From an uncultured Clostridia bacterium (GTDB taxonomy: Bacteria; Bacillota; Clostridia; Peptostreptococcales; Anaerovoracaceae): a stretch of 64,000 nucleotides of DNA. Below the pieces are notes generated by a model. That model was given only the letters and a program-made list of their open reading frames with translations, made no database searches and was not told the origin of the DNA. The position numbers and the translations under genes were made by a program. Below, piece after piece: positions 33,032 through 41,208 of the stretch. Each line of letters begins with the position of its first letter. The stretch's first letter is position 1. The stretch lies in assembly GCA_934256595.1 (NCBI GenBank), contig CAKQOW010000004.1, positions 10,380 through 74,379 of the forward strand, given 5' to 3'.

Positions 33032-34723
33032 TTAGAATGCCCTGTTGATAGCGCTGATAAGAGCATTTATAGATGCATAGATAATATCGTTGTGTATGCC
33101 TACGCCCCAGAATGTTTCTCCGTTTCTGGAGATTGCAACATATGATGCGGCTCTTGAGTTTGATTCTGATTCAAGGGCATGCTCGTGATATGTTATGAAT
33201 TCGTATTCCAGACTGTAGTGGCTGCTTCTGAGAGCTGTAGTAACGGCGTCGAGTCTGCCGTTTCCCTCGCCCTTGAGTGAGTGATGCTCTCCGTAGATGG
33301 TAGCCTCTATGCTTACCTTCATTATATCATTTTCTCCTCTGGAGAAGGTAGCATCTTCTATGCTGATTTTGTCTTTTCTGTTGACGTACTGCTGCTGGAA
33401 TATCCTGTGAATTTCAGCAGGGGACAGCTCCTTGTGAGCTTCGTCTGATATATGCTTCATCAGATAGCCGATTTCCTCTCTCATCTTCTTAGGAATATCG
33501 TATCCGTAGTTTGTTTCAAGTACATAGGCCACGCCGCCCTTGCCGGACTGGCTGTTTATTCTGATTACATCGGCCTCGTATTCTCTGCCTACATCATGCG
33601 GATCTATCAGCAGATATGGACACGACCACTTGTCAGGGTGATTTGCTTCGATGTGGTGCATTCCCTTGGCAATAGCGTCCTGATGTGAGCCGGAGAATGC
33701 GGCGAATACCAGGCTGCCGCCGTAAGGCTGACGAGGGCTGACCTTGAGGTCTGTGAATTTTTCATACATTTCAACTACCTTAGGCATATCAGAAAAGTCA
33801 AGCTGCGGGTCTACTCCGTGTGAAAACAGGTTCATAGCTACTGTAAGTATATCGGCGTTGCCTGTACGTTCGCCGTTTCCAAACAGTGTGCCCTCAACTC
33901 TGTCGCCGCCTGCCAGCATGCCAAGCTCGCAGTCTGCAACTGCAGTGCCTCTGTCGTTGTGAGGGTGCAGTGATACGATTACGTTTTCTCTGCAGTGGAG
34001 GTTCTTGCTCATATATTCAACCTGTGAGGCATATACATGCGGCATTGACATCTCAACTGTTGCCGGAAGATTGATTATTGTTTTTCTTGCGGGACTCGGC
34101 TGCCAGATGTCGATAACGGCATTGCATACCTCAAGTGCGTAATCAACTTCTGTGCCTGTGAAGCTTTCAGGGGAATACTCGAATGTGAAGTGTGTGTCTC
34201 CCGGGAAGCTGTCGGCATATTTTTTGACAAGCTCTGCTCCGTCTGTCGCTATTTTTTTGATTTCGTCCTTTGACTTTCTGAAAACCTGCTCTCTCTGCGC
34301 CACAGAGGTGGAGTTGTACAGGTGAACTATTGCGTTTTTGACACCCTCAAGGGATTTGAAAGTCTTGTCGATTATGTGCTCTCTGGACTGTGTCAGCACC
34401 TGTATGGTTACATCATCGGGTATCAGGTCTTTTTCTATTAAAGTACGAAGAAATTCATATTCTGTTTCAGAGGCTGCAGGGAAGCCCACTTCTATTTCCT
34501 TGAAGCCGAGCTGGCACAGATATTCAAAGAATTCCAGCTTCTCTTCAAGACTCATGGGAACTATCAGTGCCTGGTTGCCGTCACGCAGATCTACGCTGCA
34601 CCAGATAGGCGGCTTGTCCGCATGGTCCTTTGTGACCCAGTCATATGACGGGACGGGAGGCATAAAATAGCCAACCTCGTATTTAGTATGATTTTTCATT
34701 CCTTTGATGTTTTCGCTTGCCAT
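33032..34723 (-). CDS. leuA: 2-isopropylmalate synthase
   Basis: A 563-residue enzyme condensing acetyl-CoA with 2-oxoisovalerate, the first leucine-specific step. It has the catalytic SVDLRDGNQALIVPM, HPHNDRGTAVAD and a C-terminal LeuA regulatory domain (ATIYGEHHSLKGEGNGRLDAV). The length and sequence fit the long LeuA type, which is feedback-inhibited by leucine. The first gene of the operon, it lies 60 bp after an attenuator terminator. Confidence 0.96.
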   Translation of the reverse strand: MASENIKGMKNHTKYEVGYFMPPVPSYDWVTKDHADKPPIWCSVDLRDGNQALIVPMSLEEKLEFFEYLCQLGFKEIEVGFPAASETEYEFLRTLIEKDLIPDDVTIQVLTQSREHIIDKTFKSLEGVKNAIVHLYNSTSVAQREQVFRKSKDEIKKIATDGAELVKKYADSFPGDTHFTFEYSPESFTGTEVDYALEVCNAVIDIWQPSPARKTIINLPATVEMSMPHVYASQVEYMSKNLHCRENVIVSLHPHNDRGTAVADCELGMLAGGDRVEGTLFGNGERTGNADILTVAMNLFSHGVDPQLDFSDMPKVVEMYEKFTDLKVSPRQPYGGSLVFAAFSGSHQDAIAKGMHHIEANHPDKWSCPYLLIDPHDVGREYEADVIRINSQSGKGGVAYVLETNYGYDIPKKMREEIGYLMKHISDEAHKELSPAEIHRIFQQQYVNRKDKISIEDATFSRGENDIMKVSIEATIYGEHHSLKGEGNGRLDAVTTALRSSHYSLEYEFITYHEHALESESNSRAASYVAISRNGETFWGVGIHNDIIYASINALISAINRAF

Positions 34724-34742
34724 AGTAAAAAGTCCTTTCGTA

Positions 34743-34787
34743 TAAAAACAAAAGCCCTGTTCCCAACATTAAATCAGAAACAAGGCT
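34743..34787 (-). terminator. Attenuator terminator in the leuA leader
   Basis: On the reverse strand AGCCTTGTTTC (34777-34787) pairs over 11 bp, with a few wobble pairs, with GGAACAGGGCT (34753-34763), followed by TTTGTTTTTA. It lies between a leucine-rich leader peptide and leuA, so it is an attenuator rather than an end-of-gene terminator. Confidence 0.85.
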
Positions 34788-34849
34788 GAATGTATAATAA
34801 AATATAAAGAGAATCTTAAAAAGTGTTGAGAATATCTAATGCTATATAA

Positions 34850-34888
34850 TTATGAATCACAAGTGAGGCATAAGAGTAGTAATAACAT
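34850..34888 (-). CDS. Leucine-rich leader peptide (leu attenuator)
   Basis: The 12-codon ORF reads M-L-L-L-L-L-C-L-T-C-D-S-stop, with five consecutive leucine codons (TTA TTA CTA CTC TTA) and a sixth after Cys. AAAGGAG precedes the ATG. With leucyl-tRNA short, ribosomes would stall here and let RNA polymerase pass the terminator at 34743-34787. This is the enteric-type attenuation design; Firmicutes more often use a T-box for leu genes. Confidence 0.88.
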   Translation of the reverse strand: MLLLLLCLTCDS

Positions 34889-34921
34889 TAAATTTCTCCT
34901 TTCTTCTTAACTGATACGACT

Positions 34922-34950
34922 ATTCTATACCGTTTTGTCCGGTAAGTCAA
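34922..34950 (-). promoter_or_regulatory. leu operon promoter
   Basis: On the reverse strand TTGACT (34945-34950), 17 bp, TAGAAT (34922-34927), about 35 bp before the leader peptide. Confidence 0.65.
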
Positions 34951-35008
34951 TAAGTTTTTGTGAAAAAACACAATATTTTTTGTGCTGATATATTATACGG
35001 CAACAAAA

Positions 35009-35440
35009 TTACATATTGTCAATGTCCGCCGGAGTCAGAATTCGTATTTTTTCAGATTCAAGCAGGTTTTCCACTTCCGAAGCGTCATCAACTCTGACAA
35101 CAAGATAAGCCTTGTTTTCTGTGCGGGTGAGAAAAGCGTACATGTATTCCATATTTATACCTCTTTCGGCAAACAGCCTGACTATCTCGGCAAGACCGCC
35201 GGGCCTGTCGTTTATCTCAACGCCTACAACATCGTTGATGGTTGCGACAAATCCGTTTTTTTCAAGCAGCGCCTTTGCTTTATGGGGATCTCTGACGATC
35301 AGGCGCAGTATTCCGAATTCGCTTGTGTCAGCAATAGACAGCGCCCTTATATCTATACCCGCTTTTGCAAGTATATCTGTTATTTCTCTTAATTTTCCTT
35401 CTTTGTTTTCGACGAAAACCGATAACTGTTTAATAGCCAT
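35009..35440 (-). CDS. Tandem ACT-domain protein
   Basis: A 143-residue protein made of two ACT domains (residues 1-68 and 70-140), each with the ligand-binding start: LSVFVENKEGKLREIT and VEINDRPGGLAEIVRLF. Such proteins often sit next to phenylacetate-CoA ligase genes in anaerobes, as here (11 bp downstream of it). ACT domains bind amino acids, so it may tune the ligase or pathway to amino acid supply. Confidence 0.9.
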   Translation of the reverse strand: MAIKQLSVFVENKEGKLREITDILAKAGIDIRALSIADTSEFGILRLIVRDPHKAKALLEKNGFVATINDVVGVEINDRPGGLAEIVRLFAERGINMEYMYAFLTRTENKAYLVVRVDDASEVENLLESEKIRILTPADIDNM

Positions 35441-35451
35441 TGCTTTACCTC

Positions 35452-36756
35452 CTAATCGTGAAGTTTTCTTTTATCAATTACTCTGACAGCCTTGCCCTCG
35501 CTTCTTGCGATTGTTTTAGGCGTAACAAGATGCACATCGGGGCTGATACCCAGGATGCCTTTGATTGCAGATGCAAGTTTTTTCTCGCGGGCTGTTATTT
35601 CTCTGACTGTATCCGAGAACTGTCCGGCACTGAGCTCTACATTGATATCAAAGGTGTCGGTGTTTTTAACTCTGTCAAGCACGATCTGATAGTTAGGAGT
35701 GTAACCTTCGTTCAGCAGAACAGTTTCGATCTGTGAAGGGAAGACGTTTACCCCCCTTATAATCATCATATCGTCGCTCCTGCCAAGCGGTTTGGACATT
35801 TTGATGAAAGTTCTGCCGCAGGAGCATTTTTTCCTGCTCAATACGCACAGGTCTCTTGTACGGTATCTGAGCAGAGGGAAAGCCTCCTTGTCAAGTGATG
35901 TGAAGACAAGCTCGCCGACACTGCCTTCGGGAAGCACTTCGCCTGTATCGGGATCTATAATTTCGGCAAGGAAGTGGTCCTCGTTTATATGCATGCCGTT
36001 TTGCTCGCAGCACTCAAATGCAACGCCGGGACCGCTTGTTTCTGTAAGTCCGTATATATCATAAGCTTTGATTCCGAGGCTTTTTTCTATGGAATGTCTC
36101 ATTTCCTCAGTCCATGGCTCAGCTCCGAAAATACCTGCCTTGAGAGTGTTGTTTTTAATACCCTTTTCCTCCATGCTTTCAGCTATATATGCGGCATATG
36201 AAGGGGTGCAGCACAGAATTGTTGACTGCATATCATTCATGAACTGTATCTGCCTGTCTGTATTGCCTGATGACATGGGGAGTGTCAGACAGCCTACTTT
36301 ATGTGAGCCTCCGTCAAGTCCGGCGCCGCCTGTAAACAGACCGTAGCCGTAGCATACATGGCATACGTCATCTCCGGAGCCGCCTGCTGCCACAATAGCC
36401 CTTGCGCAGCAGTCCTCCCATAAATCTATATCATGCTGTGTATAGAATGCGACCACACGTCTGCCTGTTGTGCCTGAGGTTGAGTGAATTCTGACGCAGT
36501 CTGATTTTGGTACTGCCAGCATTCCGTCAGGGTAGCTATCCCTGAGATCGGCTTTGGAAATGAAAGGCAGCTTGTGAAGATCCTCAATCCCTCTTATATC
36601 TTCAGGTCTGACGCCTTTTTCGTCCATAAGGTTTCTGTAATACGGAACATTGCTGTATACATGCTGCACCTGTTTTACGAGTTTCTGTGACTGAAGCTTT
36701 CTGATTTCCTCTACAGGCATTGTTTCAGCCTGCTTCTGATAGTAATTGTTGGTCAT
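35452..36756 (-). CDS. Phenylacetate-CoA ligase family (PaaK-like) adenylate-forming enzyme
   Basis: A 434-residue ANL-superfamily ligase that activates an aryl- or acyl-acetate with ATP and CoA. The ATP loop STSGTTGRRVV, YGLTETSGPGVAFEC and the hinge DDMMIIRGVNVFPSQIE are clear. It carries four cysteines near CSCG (residues about 320), as in anaerobic PaaK relatives. Downstream is the ACT protein; upstream is a T-box whose specifier reads UUC (Phe), linking it to phenylalanine supply. The substrate is probably phenylacetate or a related acid. Confidence 0.88.
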   Translation of the reverse strand: MTNNYYQKQAETMPVEEIRKLQSQKLVKQVQHVYSNVPYYRNLMDEKGVRPEDIRGIEDLHKLPFISKADLRDSYPDGMLAVPKSDCVRIHSTSGTTGRRVVAFYTQHDIDLWEDCCARAIVAAGGSGDDVCHVCYGYGLFTGGAGLDGGSHKVGCLTLPMSSGNTDRQIQFMNDMQSTILCCTPSYAAYIAESMEEKGIKNNTLKAGIFGAEPWTEEMRHSIEKSLGIKAYDIYGLTETSGPGVAFECCEQNGMHINEDHFLAEIIDPDTGEVLPEGSVGELVFTSLDKEAFPLLRYRTRDLCVLSRKKCSCGRTFIKMSKPLGRSDDMMIIRGVNVFPSQIETVLLNEGYTPNYQIVLDRVKNTDTFDINVELSAGQFSDTVREITAREKKLASAIKGILGISPDVHLVTPKTIARSEGKAVRVIDKRKLHD

Positions 36757-36792
36757 ATTTAGTCTCCTTTTTTGAATTTGAGGGCGAAAACA

Positions 36793-37060
36793 TAAAAACC
36801 CTCTGCTGTTGATTGCAGAGGGTGAAATATTTCACGGTACCACCTCAGTTCATCATTGCCTCACGACAATGACCTTTGCGGGCACTATCATGCCCTGACA
36901 GGTAACGGCTGTCTGCCGGCGGCGCCTACAAGCGTTTGCCTTCAGCGTGCATCTGTTCGGAAGGAATTCGGTTAATGTCCGCCTGCTGCCTCTCACCTGC
37001 CGCAGCTCTCTGTAAGGTTTGTCCTAACTTACTGGTTTCCGGTCATCGATTTTGAATTAC
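36793..37060 (-). promoter_or_regulatory. T-box riboswitch, specifier UUC (Phe), before paaK-ACT
   Basis: On the reverse strand the conserved T-box sequence GAGGTGGTACCGTG lies just before a terminator (ACCCTCTGC/GCAGAGGGT then TTTTT, 36794-36824). Stem I is bounded by CGGAA/TTCCG, with the loop E pieces AGTA and GAA. The triplet right after GAA, TTC (36964-36966), is the specifier in the register of the glyQ T-box structure. The antiterminator bulge TGGT requires discriminator base A, which tRNA-Phe has. Low charged tRNA-Phe should switch the ligase on. Confidence 0.85.
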
Positions 37061-37066
37061 AGTTAG

Positions 37067-37095
37067 ATTATACACAGAGGGTATATTAAAGTCAA
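37067..37095 (-). promoter_or_regulatory. Promoter of the Phe T-box/paaK unit
   Basis: Reverse strand TTGACT (37090-37095), 17 bp, TATAAT (37067-37072). Confidence 0.75.
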
Positions 37096-37163
37096 GAAAA
37101 ATTATTGATTTATAACAAAAAATCTGATATAACATAGGTATACAACACAAAAAGAAAGAAGAG

Positions 37164-38471
37164 ATGTTTATGTACAGATACTTATCCCACCTTATACTCT
37201 ATTCAGACAGAAGCGAAAGCTCCATATTGTATGAAACAGGGGAGCTTTTCAGAAATTACGACAACGGCGCCAAAGAAAAATCAGAGCTTGTAAAAGACGC
37301 ATATAATATAGTAAGAAAAATTCTCGATATATCAACCGCATATGCTTTTGATGAGAATTTGTGGACAAGCTATCTGACCTACTATCTCATAAACTCGGAG
37401 AACTCTTTCAGCGCTTCGTGCGAGAGGAGAGGGGCAATAGAGGGCAGTGTCAATTCATTTGCAAAGCATGACTTTGAGATTTTTATGAAGCTTTTCAGAT
37501 TTGATTTCAGCGAGATAGAGCGAGAGCTTGGCATAGACTGCTTCTCGGTTCTGTGCGACTATACTGCGGTTGAGAAGCCGTCGCTTATGTATAATCCAAA
37601 TGTCATGAAAAGAGTCAGAGAGCTTAGAGCCCAGCTTGAAACCGCAAAGGACAAAGATGAATTTTTCGAGGCGGTGTCGGAGTTTTACAAGGCCTACGGC
37701 GCGGGAATATTCGGAGTAAACAGGGCGTTTAGGATTTCAGACAGAGAGGATATACTGGAGTTTGAGCCTGTTAAGAATATGGACGATGTGGTTTTAGAGG
37801 ATCTTGTGGGCTATGAGGTTCAGAAGCAGAAGCTTCTTGAAAACACCAAAGCCTTTGTGGACGGCAAACCTGCCAACAACGTACTGCTGTACGGTGACAG
37901 GGGGACGGGCAAATCCACCAGCATCAAGGCTGTTGCCAACAGGTTCTGGCCGGACGGACTTAGAGTTATTCAGGTATACAGGCATCAGATGAAGATGCTT
38001 TCGAGGATAATCTCTGCAATCAGAACAAGAAACTACCGGTTTATAATATATATGGACGATCTGTCATTTGAGGATTTTGAAACAGAATACAAATACCTCA
38101 AGGCTGTAATAGAGGGAGGGCTTGAGTCAAAGGCCGAAAATATCCTTATATATGCAACCTCAAACAGAAGACACCTTATCAAAGAAACATGGGACGACAG
38201 AAACGATATGGAGCATACGGGAGAGCTCCACAGAGGCGACAGCATGGAGGAGAAGCTGAGTCTTGCGGACAGATTTGGAGTTCAGATTTACTACGGCAAG
38301 CCGTCTAAGGACGAGTTCTACAAAATCATAGACGAGCTGTCCGAAACTGAGGGAGTTGCCATGGATAAGGAGCAGCTTCACAAAGAAGCCAATGCATGGC
38401 AGATACGTCACGGCGATGTGTCCGGCAGATGCGCAAGGCAGTTTGTGGACTACATCAAGGGTAAGGCATAA
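37164..38471 (+). CDS. DUF815-family AAA ATPase
   Basis: A 435-residue ATP-binding protein. The N-terminal 200 residues are helical; the AAA core has Walker A YGDRGTGKSTSIKAVAN, Walker B RFIIYMDDLSFEDF and sensor YATSNRRHLIKETW, all typical of DUF815 (PF05673). Its role is unknown in general; homologues are widespread in Firmicutes. ATG 37170 is an alternative start. It is divergent from the paaK unit and followed by the repeats upstream of the ABC locus. Confidence 0.9.
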   Translation: MFMYRYLSHLILYSDRSESSILYETGELFRNYDNGAKEKSELVKDAYNIVRKILDISTAYAFDENLWTSYLTYYLINSENSFSASCERRGAIEGSVNSFAKHDFEIFMKLFRFDFSEIERELGIDCFSVLCDYTAVEKPSLMYNPNVMKRVRELRAQLETAKDKDEFFEAVSEFYKAYGAGIFGVNRAFRISDREDILEFEPVKNMDDVVLEDLVGYEVQKQKLLENTKAFVDGKPANNVLLYGDRGTGKSTSIKAVANRFWPDGLRVIQVYRHQMKMLSRIISAIRTRNYRFIIYMDDLSFEDFETEYKYLKAVIEGGLESKAENILIYATSNRRHLIKETWDDRNDMEHTGELHRGDSMEEKLSLADRFGVQIYYGKPSKDEFYKIIDELSETEGVAMDKEQLHKEANAWQIRHGDVSGRCARQFVDYIKGKA

Positions 38472-38484
38472 TATTATATTTGTT

Positions 38485-38557
38485 AAAAATGTGCGGCATA
38501 TTGCATTTTTCGCTGTAAAAAATGTAATAGGTCGCATTTTTTTGTTGCAAAAAATGT
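38485..38557 (+). repeat. About 32-bp tandem repeats upstream of the G11 promoter
   Basis: AAAAATGT starts at 38485, 38517 and 38549 (as AAAAAATGT in the last two), each of the first two followed about 10 bases later by GCATTTTT. The spacing of about 32 bp is three helical turns. The two full units also form AAAAATG/CATTTTT hairpins, which may terminate reads from the DUF815 gene or form a protein-binding array. Confidence 0.55.
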
Positions 38558-38576
38558 GAGGGGGGGGGGGTATAAT
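38545..38576 (+). promoter_or_regulatory. Putative phase-variable promoter with G11 spacer tract
   Basis: TTGCAA (38545-38550), nine bases, then eleven G (38560-38570) directly before TATAAT (38571-38576). The spacing is 20 bp, too long for good activity; loss of three G would give 17 bp. The same design with G8 occurs at 61058. Length change of the tract by strand slippage should switch the ABC locus downstream on and off. Confidence 0.7.
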
Positions 38577-38643
38577 ATTTGAAATATCTGACTTCAGATG
38601 AAACTATTCTGCAGACCCTGCATCTAATTTACAGGAAACGCTT

Positions 38644-40370
38644 AAATATCAGGGAAACTGAAATTATGAAATTGTACATTGAAGAACTAAAACGACTAAA
38701 AAAGAACAAACTGCTGTGGATTGTGATCCTCATATATACGCTGTATAACCTTATCAGCATTTTCAGATACCAATACTCTGCACTTGAGGTCAGTGACGGG
38801 CTTGACCCTACAAGACAGATACTGTTTCTGTGTCCGCAGATATTCATACTGTATCTGGTGACGGGATATGAGTTTCTGTCGGAACAGTACAGAGCGGGAA
38901 TTAATGAGAGCATTGCGGCTACGGCGGGAGGCTGTACCGGCAGGAATGTATTGGCGGGCTTTATGGTAATGGCAAGCGTGCTGTTTGTAAATTACGCTGT
39001 GTTTGCGGGCTTTGACATTGCGGTTACAAATGCAATATTTGATGCAAAGAATATTATCGGAGCAAACAGAGTGGCGGATTTGTATATAACAAGGAGCCTT
39101 TTTATCAACATATTTCTGATAGGACTTATCGGTATATCAGCGGCTCTTGTTATCTCAAAGATACAAAAGAGAATAGCGGCATATGCGGTAATAATGGCAG
39201 TGATATTTGCATCATCATATATGATGAGTGAAATAGCTACTATGGTTATGATAATTACCGATTATGCCGTAAATCTGTTTGACATACTTGATATGTTTAA
39301 TGTTATGGTGCCGGGGCTCAAGTTTATTCCTAATTATGCCATTGGTTTTCCTGAGATGACCTATAGGATATGTCTGATACTGTTCTGGAGTGCGCTTCTG
39401 ATTACAGTTTATCTGATAGCAGGAAGCCGCAGAAAGTGTACATTAAGAAATGCCATATGCGTGATTGTGTGCATATGCTGCTTCATAGGATATGTGCTTC
39501 CGTCATCAAGGGTTGATATGGGGCTGAGCAGTACAGGCTCTGCTATGGCAGACCAGCACTACTATAATATTGCGGGATACAAGCTCGAAAATGAAGCCGG
39601 CGGATTTGACGTTGACCGCTACACCATGGAGCTTGATACAAGGAGGCTTCTCAAGGCAAAGGTTACAATGGAGGTGTCAGAGCCTCTTGAAGAATACAAA
39701 TTTACTCTGGCTCACAGTTATGAAATCAGGGCTGTGTATGATGAGAATGGCAGAAGTATGAAATATGACCGGGATAAAGATGCTCTCACTGTTTACAGCA
39801 ATGACAGTAATACGAAGCAGATAACGGTTGAATACAGGGGAGCAAACGAGGCATATTATTCGTGCTCGCAGGGAGTTAATCTGAGAGGAAGCTTCCCTTA
39901 CTATCCTGTTGCGGGCTTCAGAAGCATTACAAGAGACGGAATGATTATGAATGCGCTGTTTCTTGAAAAAAATGCGGATTTTGATGTATATATAAAGAGC
40001 TTCAAAAAGGTATATTCAAACCTTGAGGAAATAGAAAAGGGTCACTTTACAGGCAAAAGCAACGGTGCTACACTTGTCAGCGGCCTGTATACTTCAACCG
40101 AAAGGTACGGCGTCAGAATAGTGTATCCGCCGCTTTCCGCGTTACGCGATGAAAGCCTTGATGCAGCGGCAAAGGCGGCGGTCAAAGACGGATATGGAGA
40201 GAGTCAGATTTTCATAACACCGAATATGAACCGTCAGGACGATGCGGTAAGCAAGGAACAGATAATTACAAGGAACTGCTTTGAAACAGTAAAAGACCTG
40301 GCTTACTATAGAAATCAGGGCGGATACTAGGGAAAGGAATAACGGATAATACGAAAGGAAAGATTATGCT
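38644..40370 (+). repeat. Tandem duplication unit, copy 1 (pairs with 41905-43630)
   Basis: From AATATCAGGGAAA before the permease ATG to GATTATGC at the next gene start, the sequence matches 41905-43630 along its whole length with scattered substitutions. The duplicated unit therefore included the permease, its flanks and at least the start of the ATPase gene. Confidence 0.85.
38666..40330 (+). CDS. ABC-2-type permease with large extracytoplasmic domain (copy 1)
   Basis: A 554-residue membrane protein. After a basic N-terminus (MKLYIEELKRLKKNKLLW) come about seven membrane segments (to residue about 290) arranged like an ABC-2 exporter. The C-terminal 250 residues form an outer domain (LLKAKVTMEVSEPLEEYKF, DALTVYSND, ITVEYRG, SFPYYPVAGFR) that resembles the N-terminal beta domain of M1 aminopeptidases, without any HExxH zinc site. 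Fusions of this kind occur with ABC permeases. It is followed 35 bp later by an ABC ATPase. A near-identical paralogue lies at 41926. The substrate is unknown. Confidence 0.7.
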   Translation: MKLYIEELKRLKKNKLLWIVILIYTLYNLISIFRYQYSALEVSDGLDPTRQILFLCPQIFILYLVTGYEFLSEQYRAGINESIAATAGGCTGRNVLAGFMVMASVLFVNYAVFAGFDIAVTNAIFDAKNIIGANRVADLYITRSLFINIFLIGLIGISAALVISKIQKRIAAYAVIMAVIFASSYMMSEIATMVMIITDYAVNLFDILDMFNVMVPGLKFIPNYAIGFPEMTYRICLILFWSALLITVYLIAGSRRKCTLRNAICVIVCICCFIGYVLPSSRVDMGLSSTGSAMADQHYYNIAGYKLENEAGGFDVDRYTMELDTRRLLKAKVTMEVSEPLEEYKFTLAHSYEIRAVYDENGRSMKYDRDKDALTVYSNDSNTKQITVEYRGANEAYYSCSQGVNLRGSFPYYPVAGFRSITRDGMIMNALFLEKNADFDVYIKSFKKVYSNLEEIEKGHFTGKSNGATLVSGLYTSTERYGVRIVYPPLSALRDESLDAAAKAAVKDGYGESQIFITPNMNRQDDAVSKEQIITRNCFETVKDLAYYRNQGGY

Positions 40371-41208
40371 TGAGATAAGAAATTTAAACAAAAGCTTCAG
40401 AAAGAAAAACGCTGTGGATGACCTCAGCCTGTCTCTCGGCAGCGGAGTATACGGCCTGCTGGGACCAAACGGAGCAGGCAAGACAACCCTGATACGCTGT
40501 CTTACCAATCTGTATAAATTTGACGGTGAGATAGAATACAGGGGAGAGAATATACGGGGAAACAAAACATATATGTCTGAGATAGGGTATCTTCCGCAGA
40601 AATTCGGAGCATACAGAGAGCTGACGGCAGAAGAAAATCTGTATCATTTCTGCGTACTAAAGGATATCCCAAAGGATTTGCGCAAAAAAGAGATAGACAG
40701 GGTGCTTGAAATGGTTAATCTGTCAGATGAGAGAAGCAAAAAAGCCAAAGCTCTGTCAGGCGGAATGACCAGAAGACTTGGGATAGCGCAGGTGCTTTTG
40801 GGAAGCCCTGATATTATGATATTTGACGAGCCTACCGCAGGTCTTGACCCTGAGGAAAGATTAAGATTTAAAATGATAATATCCTCGCTTCCAAAGGACA
40901 GACTCATACTTATTTCCACTCATATAGTTGAGGACGTTGATGCGCTTTGCAGCGGCATAGTTATTATGAAAGACGGCAGAGTCAGATTTAACGGAAGTAC
41001 CGGGGAACTGAAATCACTTGCAAAAGGCAGGGTGTTTGAGTGCGACAGCACGCAGCTTGAAGAAATAGAGGGAAGATACTATATAGAGAGGCAGTTTGAG
41101 CAGGAGGGCAGAGTAAGATACCGTCTGCTTTCGGACACAGTTCAGAACTGTGATACTGCATCAGCAAGAATAGAGGATGGATACATATGCGTACTGGAAG
41201 AAATCTAA
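40366..41208 (+). CDS. ABC transporter ATP-binding protein
   Basis: A 280-residue ATPase of the drug/peptide export group. Walker A GPNGAGKTTLIRCL, Q-loop IGYLPQKFGAYRELT, signature ALSGGMTRRLGIAQVLL and Walker B DIMIFDEPTAGLDP are intact. AAAGGAAAG precedes the start. Its stop lies 21 bp inside the next gene, a permease, so they are coupled. Confidence 0.93.
   Translation: MLEIRNLNKSFRKKNAVDDLSLSLGSGVYGLLGPNGAGKTTLIRCLTNLYKFDGEIEYRGENIRGNKTYMSEIGYLPQKFGAYRELTAEENLYHFCVLKDIPKDLRKKEIDRVLEMVNLSDERSKKAKALSGGMTRRLGIAQVLLGSPDIMIFDEPTAGLDPEERLRFKMIISSLPKDRLILISTHIVEDVDALCSGIVIMKDGRVRFNGSTGELKSLAKGRVFECDSTQLEEIEGRYYIERQFEQEGRVRYRLLSDTVQNCDTASARIEDGYICVLEEI

Noticed and set aside
36961..36970. Reading the first T-box specifier as UCC (Ser)
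   Set aside because: That requires a spacer base after GAA. The register of the glyQ T-box, where the codon follows GAA directly, gives UUC (Phe), which also fits the ligase downstream.
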